From the NCBI RefSeq assembly GCF_009733865.1, contig NZ_WOFB01000022.1:48344-112343 (forward strand): a stretch of 64,000 nt of DNA, written 5' to 3'. Origin of the DNA: Oceanobacillus salinisoli. Lineage in GTDB: Bacteria; Bacillota; Bacilli; Bacillales; Amphibacillaceae. The notes beneath the pieces are model-generated. The model saw only the letters and a list, made by a program, of their open reading frames with translations, was not told the origin of the DNA and did no database searches. Positions 1-9,300 of the stretch are shown here, one piece after another; the first letter of the stretch is position 1, and each line of letters starts with the position of its first letter. A program made the position numbers and the translations under genes.

Positions 1-852
1 CAATTCAAACTCCGGATAAAACCCATTTTCTATTGCATGCGATAGATCATTCCGATGAAAATCCGGGTCCACACCAGCAAGCTTCTGAGCCTCATCCCAA
101 ACAAGGGAATGTGTTCCTAATAATGGTTTCCAGTGGAACTTGACAAAGTGGGCCTTCCCTTTGTCGTTGACGAATCGGAAGGTATGTACACCAAACCCTT
201 CCATCATTCGAAAACTCCTCGGAATTGCCCGATCCGACATAATCCACATAATCATATGCGCCGACTCTTGGTTATTTGCGACAAAATCCCAAAAAGTGTC
301 ATGGGCGGTAGAAGCCTGTGGGATATCGTTATCTGGTTCCGGTTTAAAGGAATGGACGAGATCCGGAAACTTGATACCGTCCTGAATAAAGAAGACCGGA
401 ATATTATTAGCAACTAAATCATAATTTCCCTCTTCTGTATAAAATTTGGTCGCAAATCCTCGTGCATCCCTAACTGTATCAGCTGATCCCTTTGACCCAT
501 TTACCGTAGAAAATCGGACAAATACCGGTGTTTTTTTCGATGGTTCCTGCAAAAATTTAGCTTTTGTATATTTGCTCATACTTTCATATAATTGAAATTC
601 ACCATGTGCCGCAAACCCACGTGCATGAACCATCCGCTCTGGAATACGCTCATGATCAAAGTGCGTTAGCTTCTCACGGAAATGAAAGTCCTCCATAATC
701 GTAGGCCCACGCTCACCTACTTTAAGGGAAAATTCATCTTCAGACATCTTCAAGCCTTGATTCGTAGTTAACTTCTTCCCCTTATCATTAACTCGAAAAG
801 ACTCCAACTGCTCATCTTTGCTGTTCTGACTCATATCACGCTTATCACTCAT
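1..852 (-). CDS. katE: Catalase, KatE/HPII-like, 3' part beyond the window
   Basis: Heme catalase that dismutates hydrogen peroxide in the cytoplasm. The 284 N-terminal residues are present and the gene runs off the left edge, so full length is unknown. The start is an ATG at 852 behind a GGGGAGGGG ribosome binding site. Visible family features are the catalytic histidine in MVHARG (about residue 76), [20 protein letters not shown], the distal asparagine in [10 protein letters not shown] (about 149) and the HDTFWDF block. The N-terminal pattern ([15 protein letters not shown]) is closest, from memory, to Bacillus KatE, which belongs to the sigma-B general stress regulon. I could not identify a convincing sigma-B promoter upstream. 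Family assignment is certain; KatE rather than KatX/KatA subtype is likely. Confidence 0.93.
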   Translation of the reverse strand, partial: MSDKRDMSQNSKDEQLESFRVNDKGKKLTTNQGLKMSEDEFSLKVGERGPTIMEDFHFREKLTHFDHERIPERMVHARGFAAHGEFQLYESMSKYTKAKFLQEPSKKTPVFVRFSTVNGSKGSADTVRDARGFATKFYTEEGNYDLVANNIPVFFIQDGIKFPDLVHSFKPEPDNDIPQASTAHDTFWDFVANNQESAHMIMWIMSDRAIPRSFRMMEGFGVHTFRFVNDKGKAHFVKFHWKPLLGTHSLVWDEAQKLAGVDPDFHRNDLSHAIENGFYPEFEL

Positions 853-1085
853 GATTAATTTCCCCTCCCCATCATAAATCATATGAACGAAAAGGAGAGA
901 ATATTCCCGGAAGCACACGTACTGTACTTCCGCTTCGAAATAGAATAAACAAAAAAACACGAAAGTCATGAAAATAATTTAAAAAGTTTATAAAAGAGGT
1001 ATATTAAACAATTCCGTTTTATAAATGAAACAAGCACCCTTATGAAAGGCTCTATAATCGAATTTAAATGATAGAGTTTTTTGCT
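853..1085. other. Upstream region of the catalase gene
   Basis: AT-rich intergenic DNA holding the catalase ribosome binding site next to its start. No gene, tRNA or clear riboswitch is seen, and no promoter matches well enough to call. Confidence 0.5.
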
Positions 1086-1455
1086 ATGTGACCTTTCGTT
1101 TATTTTCGAGATTGTTCGGGGAACCTAGAACCTTTTTACGTGACTTTTCGAAACTGGTCCAAGCTCATTCGGGAAACTAGAACCCTTCTACGTGACTTTT
1201 CGAATCCGGACCGGGCTCGTTCGGGAATCTAGAACCACTCTACGTGACCTTTCGAATCCGGTCCGAGCTCGTTCGGGAAACTAGAACCTCTCTACGTGAC
1301 CTTTCGAATCCGGACCGGGCTCATTCGGAAACCTAGAACCTTTCTACGTGACTTTTCGAATCTGGACCGAGATCGTTCGGGAACCTAGAACCACTCTACC
1401 TGACCTTTCCAACCTTGATCCAGCTCATTCGGGAACCTGGAACTTCCCTCCTACA
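1086..1455. repeat. 52-bp tandem repeat array, copy A
   Basis: Seven consecutive units repeat with an exact 52-bp period. The TACGTGAC-like motif recurs with its A at 1086, 1138, 1190, 1242, 1294, 1346 and 1398, followed by a partial unit. Each unit reads approximately TACGTGACYTTTCGAATC, then a GGACCG-like block, then GCTCGTTCGGGAA and CTAGAACC. A related seven-unit array with the same period lies at 31443-31807. No open reading frame is conserved through the units (52 is not a multiple of 3), so this is non-coding. It sits between the divergent catalase and NhaC genes. Confidence 0.9.
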
Positions 1456-1777
1456 TGAATTTAAACTAGATACAAAAACAATCCTTTTTCATTACCAGCA
1501 GTTAAATCATCTTCATGCTTTTCCGTCATTTTTCATAATCCAACCAACTAAAGCATATAATTTCTAAAATCATCATAAAAGCTGCCACTCTAACCATTCC
1601 TCTTATCCAGTAATTACCGTTCTTATAATCCACGTATTAAATAAGGAAAGGAGATGATTTATAAATTTTACTTTTACCGATTCACGATGGATAGCAAGGA
1701 CATGAGACTTCACTTCTGAAGATATTCGGAAGCAAGAGGACCATGCCTATGCTTCAAAAAATGGAGGGGGGATACGT
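1456..1777. other. Leader region of the NhaC antiporter gene
   Basis: About 320 bp between the repeat array and the antiporter start. It ends with a strong GGAGGGGGG ribosome binding site. A weak imperfect stem (GAAGATATTCGGAAGC near 1717 with GCTTC near 1751) is visible. I looked for a lysine or other known riboswitch core and did not find one. Confidence 0.45.
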
Positions 1778-3304
1778 TTGGAGATTTTATCTGTTATACC
1801 ACCGATTGTTGCTGTTGTTTTGGCCATTTTTACGAAGCGTGTTTTGTTGTCACTGTTTATTAGTATTTGGGTTGGTGGAATGATTGCTGCAGGCGGAGAT
1901 CCGTTTGAGGCAGTAGCTGTTACGTTTACTTGGATGAAGGATGTCATGATTGATCCGTGGAATGCTAGATTTCTAGTGATGACTGCATTACTGGGAACAG
2001 GTGCAGCATTTATGTTTAAAACGGGCGGTGCACAGGGGTTAATTCGCGCCCTCGAGAAAAGATTAAACTCCCGGAAAAAAGTCCAGCTTCTGCCTTATTT
2101 ATTAGGCCTTATCATCTTCTTTAATGACTATGTAAATTCGGTTATAATCGGAAACGCTTCCAAAGATATTACAGCAAAACATAAAGTATCCAGGGAAAAA
2201 CTATCCTATATCATCGATTCCACTTCCGCACCAATTGCTACCATTGGTCCGGTTTCTGATTGGATTGGTTTTCAGGTTTCATTAATCGCTGGGGCATTTG
2301 TCAGTGCAAGTATTGTCGGGCTGGAACCATATTTTGCCTTTTTACAGTCAATCCCGTGGAATTTCTATGCCATTCTCTGTCTGTTTGCCGTGCCGATGAT
2401 CATTCTTGGAAAAGATTTCGGTCCAATGGCTAAAGCAGAGAAACGCGCTAAAACGACTGGAAAGCTTATTCCTGATGATTCCGTCCCATTATCATCCGTG
2501 GAAGCTGATCTTGGTAAGCCTCATAAAAAAGAGGGAAATGTTTGGAATTTTTTCCTTCCCCTGTTAACTCTTATTTCCGTCAGTTTATGGGGATTATGGT
2601 ATACCGGTGGAGGCACGGAAGGAAAATCACTCATGGAAGCACTCGCCGATACCGATGTGTCCATTGCCTTGACCTGGGGAGCTTTTGCCATGACAGCAGT
2701 TGGTCTGATTATGGGACTTATACAGGGAATGAAACTAAAGGATTGTGAGGAAACCTTGCTTGGAGGTATACGCACCATGCTCCCTGCACTTGTCATCATT
2801 ATTTTGGCATGGTCAATTGGAACGGTTACCTCCGAGCTTGGGACAGCTGAATTTGTCGTAAGCGTAACAGAAGGATGGATGACAGCTGCATTACTGCCAT
2901 TTTTAATATTTATTATTGGAATGTTCATTTCCTTTGCGACAGGAACCTCTTGGGGAACGATGTCCATCCTAACACCAATCGCCATCCCATTAGCCTACAC
3001 ATTTGGTGGAACAGAGCTTGTACCAATCATTGTTGGGGCGATTTTTGCCGGATCCATTTTCGGGGATCACGTCTCCCCCATTTCCGATACAACGGTTATG
3101 GCATCGATATTCTCCGGCTCAGACCACATTGCCCATGTGAATACACAGGTACCATATGCCCTCGTTCCAGCAAGCATAGCAGGTGTACTGTATTTAAGCT
3201 ATTCCTTTGTCGGCAATGGCTATATCCTGTTAATCGCAGGGATTATCATTCAGTTCTTTCTGCTGCGGTATCTTGGAAACAGGTACGAAAAGAAATATGG
3301 CTAA
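1778..3304 (+). CDS. Na+/H+ antiporter, NhaC family
   Basis: A 508-residue integral membrane protein of the NhaC superfamily, predicted to exchange Na+ for protons (some relatives carry malate/lactate or other solutes). It is hydrophobic throughout, with about 11-12 membrane segments. Family-typical stretches are FFNDYVNSVIIGNASKDIT (about residues 115-133), DSTSAPIATIGPVSDW (about 147-162) and GSIFGDHVSPISDTT (about 425-440). The start is TTG at 1778, seven bases after the SD GGAGGGGGG; it is preferred because the SD fits and the first helix begins directly. It is monocistronic, followed by a strong terminator. The exact ion or solute cannot be told from sequence. Confidence 0.85.
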   Translation: MEILSVIPPIVAVVLAIFTKRVLLSLFISIWVGGMIAAGGDPFEAVAVTFTWMKDVMIDPWNARFLVMTALLGTGAAFMFKTGGAQGLIRALEKRLNSRKKVQLLPYLLGLIIFFNDYVNSVIIGNASKDITAKHKVSREKLSYIIDSTSAPIATIGPVSDWIGFQVSLIAGAFVSASIVGLEPYFAFLQSIPWNFYAILCLFAVPMIILGKDFGPMAKAEKRAKTTGKLIPDDSVPLSSVEADLGKPHKKEGNVWNFFLPLLTLISVSLWGLWYTGGGTEGKSLMEALADTDVSIALTWGAFAMTAVGLIMGLIQGMKLKDCEETLLGGIRTMLPALVIIILAWSIGTVTSELGTAEFVVSVTEGWMTAALLPFLIFIIGMFISFATGTSWGTMSILTPIAIPLAYTFGGTELVPIIVGAIFAGSIFGDHVSPISDTTVMASIFSGSDHIAHVNTQVPYALVPASIAGVLYLSYSFVGNGYILLIAGIIIQFFLLRYLGNRYEKKYG

Positions 3305-3307
3305 AAA

Positions 3308-3353
3308 AGCAAAGGGACGTTGCACCGCTTTTAAAAAGCACCGTCCCTTTGCT
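3308..3353 (+). terminator. Stem-loop after the NhaC gene
   Basis: AGCAAAGGGACG (3308-3319) pairs perfectly with CGTCCCTTTGCT (3342-3353), directly after the antiporter stop codon. It belongs to the dispersed GGGACG/GGTTCT hairpin family seen at many gene ends in this window. Confidence 0.75.
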
Positions 3354-3497
3354 ACGTTTAACCATAAAGTGAACTTTCAATCAGTGGGGTTTTCTTGATC
3401 CCCACTAAATGTCAGTTGATCGAATCAGCTTTTAAGCATGGAGAAGGTTCTCCTGCTTCCAAAACCTCTATAAGCAAGAACCATCCCCGCGCTTCCC

Positions 3498-4031
3498 CTA
3501 TTCCACCAACCGCCTATCCACCAATCCAGACGAAGCTATTTTCCACTCTCCAACTTCTCTATTCAATACATGCTGTACGATGGAAATGTTGTCCTCAAAT
3601 TCATTCCCTTCAGAAATATAGGTTGCAACTGATTTTTGTTCCACCTGCAAAACGATAGTATCCTCATTTTCTTCCATCACCTTCGTGCTTAAAATCTCAT
3701 TTTCTATATCATAGTTTTGAAAAATATCCGCAGCTAACATCTGAATTTCTTCCTTTATTTCTGAACTGACTGTATCGACATAGCCTTTCAAATCCTCTTC
3801 TTCAGAAAATTTAATGTTATCATGTACGACCTGGATTGCTTCCTGAGCCTCATCGGATAATTCTTCCTCTGCACCGGGATTTCCTACGGCTACTGTTTTC
3901 CTGCTGTCTTTCATGCGGTTCTGTTCTCTATCCAACGTCTCATGTTCAGCATTCGAACCTTCCCTCTCTTCACATCCGGACACAAATACGATAAGTAAAG
4001 ATAATATAACCATATAAAGACAATTTTTCAT
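3498..4031 (-). CDS. Putative small lipoprotein of unknown function
   Basis: A secreted lipoprotein of about 177 residues. A positively charged start and hydrophobic stretch lead to a lipobox (FVSGC), after which the mature protein is very acidic (runs of E and D). I chose the ATG at 4031 (MKNCLYM); an in-frame ATG 9 bases and a GTG 12 bases further upstream are alternatives with no better SD. No domain is recognised. The middle (EEIQMLAADIFQNYDIENEI) looks helical and the end is beta-rich, perhaps a small binding fold. It follows the acetyltransferase gene by about 155 bp and could be the last member of, or separate from, the polysaccharide block. Confidence 0.6.
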   Translation of the reverse strand: MKNCLYMVILSLLIVFVSGCEEREGSNAEHETLDREQNRMKDSRKTVAVGNPGAEEELSDEAQEAIQVVHDNIKFSEEEDLKGYVDTVSSEIKEEIQMLAADIFQNYDIENEILSTKVMEENEDTIVLQVEQKSVATYISEGNEFEDNISIVQHVLNREVGEWKIASSGLVDRRLVE

Positions 4032-4186
4032 CTGCTCCATCACTCCATGAACCTTATTATTGTAGGGCGTCAAACAAATTCATCTCAGATTTGGGTCCTT
4101 CAGCATCAGTTCAAATAACGTTTATCATTCATCCGCGTCCTTACCTCTTTCCCACTCCCTCTCTTTCCCAGCTCGACTCTCCTCTG

Positions 4187-4891
4187 TCAAACAATTTCCC
4201 CTTTCACAATCTTCACTCTTGGTTTCTTCCGTTCTACCAACAAGCCCTTTTCTTTCCTCTCCTCTAACTGCTTGAGGGCCACTTCAACATCATCAAATTG
4301 AATGCCCTCTAATGATTCCAGCGTATAATTCCACCATTTAATTTCCAGTAGCTTTTCTCTGATTTCCTTGTCAAAACGGTACTTAATTCGCTTCGCTGGC
4401 ACTCCACCGACAATAGCATAGGGCTCCACATCTTTATTCACTACGGCACCTGCAGCAATGATAGCCCCATCCCCAATGGTTACACCTTTAAGAATCGTCA
4501 CATTTGCTCCTATCCATACATCATTTCCGATAACAGGACTCGGCTTGCTTTTTATTCTTGGTACCGTCGTTTTAAAATTTTTAGCCTCCTGCCAGGAACC
4601 AAAACCGAACGTTTCACTGTACTGAAAGTCATGGGTACTTAAATAATGAACCGGATGTTCTCCCATTCCGATTGTAAAACCAGGTGCCAGATTACAAAAT
4701 CTTCCAATCGATTTTACATTACGGATGACTCCTCCTCTTAAATTCGTATAAGCCCCGATTACTCCTGCCGAATGAATCGTCGTATTTCTTGACCTGACTG
4801 GGGGTTCGAATAAAACCTTTTGAATTAGATAATTCACATCATCTATGTATACCCCCATCGCAGCTAATTCCTTTTTAGTCACCTTTGACAT
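4187..4891 (-). CDS. Hexapeptide-repeat O-acetyltransferase (CatB/Vat-like)
   Basis: Left-handed beta-helix acyltransferase of 234 residues, predicted to move acetyl from acetyl-CoA to a sugar hydroxyl. Hexapeptide repeats run from about residue 45 to 165 ([20 protein letters not shown], then [20 protein letters not shown]). The catalytic histidine is probably in [15 protein letters not shown], as in the xenobiotic/streptogramin acetyltransferase group, and [13 protein letters not shown] is the usual helix-capping tail. The C-terminal 50 residues form a charged helix. The start ATG at 4891 sits seven bases after AAAGGGG; a TTG one codon earlier is too close to the SD. It lies 30 bp after a KpsC-like gene, so it probably O-acetylates the polysaccharide made by this block. 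Acceptor unknown. Confidence 0.8.
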   Translation of the reverse strand: MSKVTKKELAAMGVYIDDVNYLIQKVLFEPPVRSRNTTIHSAGVIGAYTNLRGGVIRNVKSIGRFCNLAPGFTIGMGEHPVHYLSTHDFQYSETFGFGSWQEAKNFKTTVPRIKSKPSPVIGNDVWIGANVTILKGVTIGDGAIIAAGAVVNKDVEPYAIVGGVPAKRIKYRFDKEIREKLLEIKWWNYTLESLEGIQFDDVEVALKQLEERKEKGLLVERKKPRVKIVKGEIV

Positions 4892-4921
4892 CAAAACACC
4901 CCTTTAAAAATCTTTCACCTT

Positions 4922-6028
4922 TTAATCCTGATTGCTAATCCGTTTAATCGTCTCTTCTAACGTCAATTTTTCCTTTGTATATGGATCCCTGTACATCGGA
5001 TATAAAATATAGGCACCCGCAAATAATTCCTCGATGGTTAACTTTCGCTTTCGCCTTTGAATAACTTGCCGGTCATCGGTCAGGCCCCACCCGGAATAAA
5101 ATGGAGCTCCCAGCGTTGTAACAGGGAGCCCTCTGATGAGCGCTTCAAACCCTGAAAGCGAAGTAATAGTATACACATGATCAATCGTCTGAAAAGCATC
5201 TACTAAACTCAAGGGCTCCTCGATGACTTTTGCCAAATGCCGGATATCATCTGGATTCGACTGTTTTTTCCTCCTACCCGTTAACACATCCGGATGTGGT
5301 TTATACATAATTTCTGCCTCTGGATTTTCCTCACTCGCAATTCGAACGAGATCATTATTCGTCCATTTTTGAAAACTTCCCCTTAAAACCGAAGCATCAT
5401 CCTCCACCTGGCCAATGACGAGAATCCGCTTTTTCGACTTCGGTCCATAGATCTCCCCGATATTTTTTATTTCAACATGGTTGTATTTACTAACACCAAG
5501 TTCTATCAGCAGCTTTATACTGTGCTTTGCCTGCTCCATTAGCCGCTTGTCCTCATGGAAAGGATAGGTATTCAAAATATCCTCCAAATCACTAGGCCGG
5601 GATGCATCAAAGTACATCCCCTTTCTGTCTATACATAGCGAATAGGGTGGTGTATGCATCGAGCCTAGCCCTTTGGAGCGAACGAACCCGTCTTCCACTC
5701 GGTATACCGCGATTTCATGATGGCTGGCATAACGAAATAATTCCTCATCCATATGAAAGCCCCACACGATAAAAACCTTTTCCGGGTATTTTTCCAATTC
5801 AAAGCGTAAAAACTTCAGTCTATAATCAAAAGGAACAAATCGAACATCGTAATCCTCCAAAAAAGCAGATATATAAGGCTGCTTCCACTTGGATACGTGA
5901 AACAAAAAAGCAACCGGTTTATTCGTATGTTGACGTGGCCTGATTTTCCAGTAAATGATTGTTGCATATGCTAGTATGATTTTGATTAATTTTTTTAATT
6001 TGCGTTTATAAGTATTCATTCTCTTCAT
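4922..6028 (-). CDS. KpsC-like capsule polysaccharide glycosyltransferase, single module
   Basis: A 368-residue protein with one KpsC-type module (Capsule_synth family). In Gram-negative bacteria KpsC is a beta-Kdo transferase that builds a poly-Kdo linker on a lipid acceptor from CMP-Kdo. Motifs seen: VEDGFVRSKGLGS (about 111-123), RILVIGQVEDDAS (about 201-213), MYKPHPDVLTG (about 241-251), TSLSGFEALIRG (about 289-300) and PFYSGWGLTDDR (about 309-320). The N-terminal 35 residues are basic and hydrophobic (LIKIILAYATIIYW), which may hold the enzyme at the membrane. E. coli KpsC has two such modules; this protein has one. It shares long identical stretches with the three-module protein upstream, suggesting gene duplication. 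The 273-bp gap before it contains a dispersed repeat. Confidence 0.85.
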   Translation of the reverse strand: MKRMNTYKRKLKKLIKIILAYATIIYWKIRPRQHTNKPVAFLFHVSKWKQPYISAFLEDYDVRFVPFDYRLKFLRFELEKYPEKVFIVWGFHMDEELFRYASHHEIAVYRVEDGFVRSKGLGSMHTPPYSLCIDRKGMYFDASRPSDLEDILNTYPFHEDKRLMEQAKHSIKLLIELGVSKYNHVEIKNIGEIYGPKSKKRILVIGQVEDDASVLRGSFQKWTNNDLVRIASEENPEAEIMYKPHPDVLTGRRKKQSNPDDIRHLAKVIEEPLSLVDAFQTIDHVYTITSLSGFEALIRGLPVTTLGAPFYSGWGLTDDRQVIQRRKRKLTIEELFAGAYILYPMYRDPYTKEKLTLEETIKRISNQD

Positions 6029-6039
6029 CCACTTTTCCT

Positions 6040-6300
6040 ATAGGCTGTTTCTAAAATATTTGTTACTTCTGATACAAAACACGCAGTAACTGACCGTGGG
6101 AAACACACTACGCCGGTTTTGTGCTTTTATTTCCTAACATTTGATTATGCTAATTAATTCTTAGCATTGGATAGCTAATCACTATACTGAAGACCCCGCA
6201 GCGAGCGTTCTTTGCGAGCGAAGAGACTGAAACGTTGCCCGCAAAAAGTGACTTCCTAAGCAGAAATCAACAGTGCACTTACTTATGTCGAATTTCACAT
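6040..6300. repeat. Dispersed GC-rich interspersed element, copy 1 (degenerate)
   Basis: Non-coding DNA between the two KpsC-like genes. It shares a series of words with 12846-13205, including ACACTACGC.GGTTTTGTGC, CTGAAGACCCCGCAG, GAAACGTTGCCC and GAATC/GAAATCAACAGTGCACTTA-type ends, and more distantly with 52843-53045. Elements of this sort (GC-rich, with CCCCGCAGG and GAGGCTGA.GC blocks) are familiar between genes in Bacillaceae genomes. Confidence 0.7.
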
Positions 6301-6301
6301 C

Positions 6302-9300
6302 TCAAGTTGTCACAGGCTCTAAATAATCCTGAAAAATAATATTTTCCAATACAGACATTTCTTTTGCTTCATCATTAGAGAAACCTATTATATTATCGCG
6401 TTGAATCGGTCCCTGAATTTTGTATATCCAATATAATACCAGCAGCTCGGTACTTGGCTTTGCATCCAGCTTACCAGCAAGTTCTGTATAAACAGGATGC
6501 GGGATTGTTTGTACTGGCTTTTCCGCATCGAGAAAATCAATGAAAAGATCCACTCCATTTTCATTTGTATGTTCGATATTTGGTCCGCTAATCACGACTA
6601 AATCAAAATCATTCACATTTCTCCGATAACTTTGGTCATATGCTGGTTCTTTGATCCATATGTCTGTTTTCGTTCCATAATCCTGTGACAGAGGGAAATC
6701 GATGGAATAGTCATTAATGCGAATAACCAGTTCTCTGCTGTTCACCCATTCACCTTTACAGGCATCCTCCGCAGACGGATGGTTGCCGACAATGCAAATA
6801 TCACCGTCTGCATCTCTCACCATCTGTTCAAACGTTCCTTCAAAATACGTTAATCTGTTGTAATACTCATTTTCTATGTCTGAATTTGGAATGAACTCTG
6901 GCATTCGATAGTCCAGCATGGCAACCAGTGCCAGATATCTGCAGTTTTTCATGACTTTACTGTCCATCGCTACTGCTTTTTCCACTAACTGTAATGCTTG
7001 ATGATATAAACCAGCATCATTTCTGATTGCTGCGAGAAGGATGACTTCCTCTGCTGACAGACTGTCCAGCTTCATTTCCAGCCTTTCTGCTAATTGCAGG
7101 CATTCCTCGGTTAACCCTTCATTTTCCCAAATATATTTCACTAAAAGGACGAGTGAATTATGATGATCCGTTGCATTCATTGCGGTATAGAGATAATCTT
7201 TTACTCTGTAAAAATCACCAATGTTTATTTTCAGATCAGTAATTTTATAGCAAACATCTGCTTTCAATGTTTGATCCTTGCACATATCCAAAACCGTTTC
7301 ATAGTAGTTGATGCTTTCTTGATAAGCATGCTTTAATTCAGCCAACTGTGCTAACTTCAAGTAATGCTCCTGAACATTTACGTCCAGCTGGATTGCTTTT
7401 TGGATTAATTGTTCCAGGTCAGCTATGCCTGCTTCCGTTCTATTTTCTTGTACTTTCCCCATCAAATGGTCTATTTTTGTGGAAAGAAGCTCATCAATCG
7501 TTCGGTCACAATCGATTAATTGATTCGTTTCGAGACTAATATATCTTGGATACAACAAGTATGCACCAGCAAATAATTCTTCCATCGTAAGTGTTCTAGT
7601 ACGTCGATCATTTGGCTGTCTATCATCCGTTAACCCCCAGCCAGCATAAAATGGAGAACCAAAGCATGTAACGCTGATTCCACGGATTAACGCTTCAAAT
7701 CCTGACAGGGAAGTGATCGTATAGACATGATCAATCGTCTTCAGGGAATCTACTAAGCTTAAAGGCTCGGTTACGACTTTGGAAATATGCGCCACGGCCA
7801 TTGGATCAGACACCATATTTCGATGACCTGTCAGTACATCGGGATGCGGCTTATAAATAATCTCGGCATCCGGGTTCTCCTTGTAAGCAGCCCCTACCAA
7901 ATCATTATTCGTAATTTCCCGGTTACAGCCATATTGAATCGAAGCATCCTCTTCTACCTGACCAATAACTAAAATTCGTTTTTTCGTTTTCTTTCCGTAA
8001 ATTTTTTCAATATTAGTTGGACCGACATGATTATATTTACTAATCCCTGTGTGAACCAGCTTATCCAAATTCCGTCTTGCAGTTTCTAATAATTCCGGCC
8101 GGCTCTTAAAATCATAGGTTTGCAGTATATGCTCTAAGTGAGATGATCCGCGGGAATCAAAATACAATGTTTGTTCATCGGCCACAATCGACATGGGCAA
8201 GCTGTGACCAGCACCTAAACCTAAGGAGCGAACAAAACCATCTTCCGTTCGAATGAGCTTAATCCCATGTTCCTCTGCATATTCGCGAATTTCATCGGAT
8301 TCCTTAAATCCCCAAACAATGAATACAAAATTGGAATCATCGATAATGTAAGGCAATAGTTTTTCTAAATCCGTTTTTCCAAATGTGAAAGCGGTTCTGT
8401 ATTCCGGAAAGAAGCGACTGATATGCTCCCGTTTCCATGGATTGAAGCCAATCATATAGGCAATCGGCTTATCAGAAGCCGACTCCTCCCAGTTTTCTCC
8501 CACTTCGACAAATGGCTTTTTCTTTTTGTTTTTCTTTTTCACTATTTTTCGTTTGTATTCCTCTTCTTTTTGAAGGCGGTCGAGTTTGACTTCTTCTGCC
8601 AGCTCATCGATGGCCTGTTCACAATCGATTAATTCATTCATTTGCAAACTGATATATCTTGGGTACAGTAAATAAGACCCAGCAAATAATTCCTCAAGCG
8701 TTAATTTTCGTGTACGCCGAGTATTCACTTGTCTGTCATCCGTTAGGCCCCATCCTGCATAAAAAGGCATCCCGAAGCAAGTGACCTTGATTCCTCTCAT
8801 GAGTGCCTCGAAACCAGCCAAGGATGTAATCGTATAGACATGATCAATCGTCTCCAGCGCGTCCACTAGGCCAAGCGGTTCCTTTATCACCTTAGCAATA
8901 TGGGTAACATCATTTGGATTAGAGAGCTTATCCCGATGTCCGGTTAATACATCTGGATGTGGCTTATAAATGATCTCGGCATCCGGGTTCTCCCGGTAAG
9001 CTGCCCAGACTAAATCATTATTGGTGATTTCCCGGTCACAGCCATATTGAATCGAAGCATCTTCCTCTACCTGACCGATCACCAATACACGTTTCTTCGT
9101 TTTTTCTCCATAAATTTTCTTTACTTTTGCCGGACCGACATGATTATATTTGCTGACACCTGTCTGGATAAGCTTATCCATATTCGTTTTTGCCTGTTCT
9201 AGTAAATCAGGTCGTTTTCTAAAGTCATAGGTTTGCAGGATTTCCTCTAAATCCGATGGTCCGCGCGAATCAAAATAAAGACCCTTTTCATCCGCAACGA

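Noticed and set aside
1600..1777. Lysine or other riboswitch before NhaC
   Set aside because: Some NhaC genes are lysine-riboswitch controlled, but none of the conserved core words is present.
2521..2985. Minus-strand gene inside the NhaC gene
   Set aside because: It mirrors the antiporter coding sequence; composition is a shadow of hydrophobic codons.
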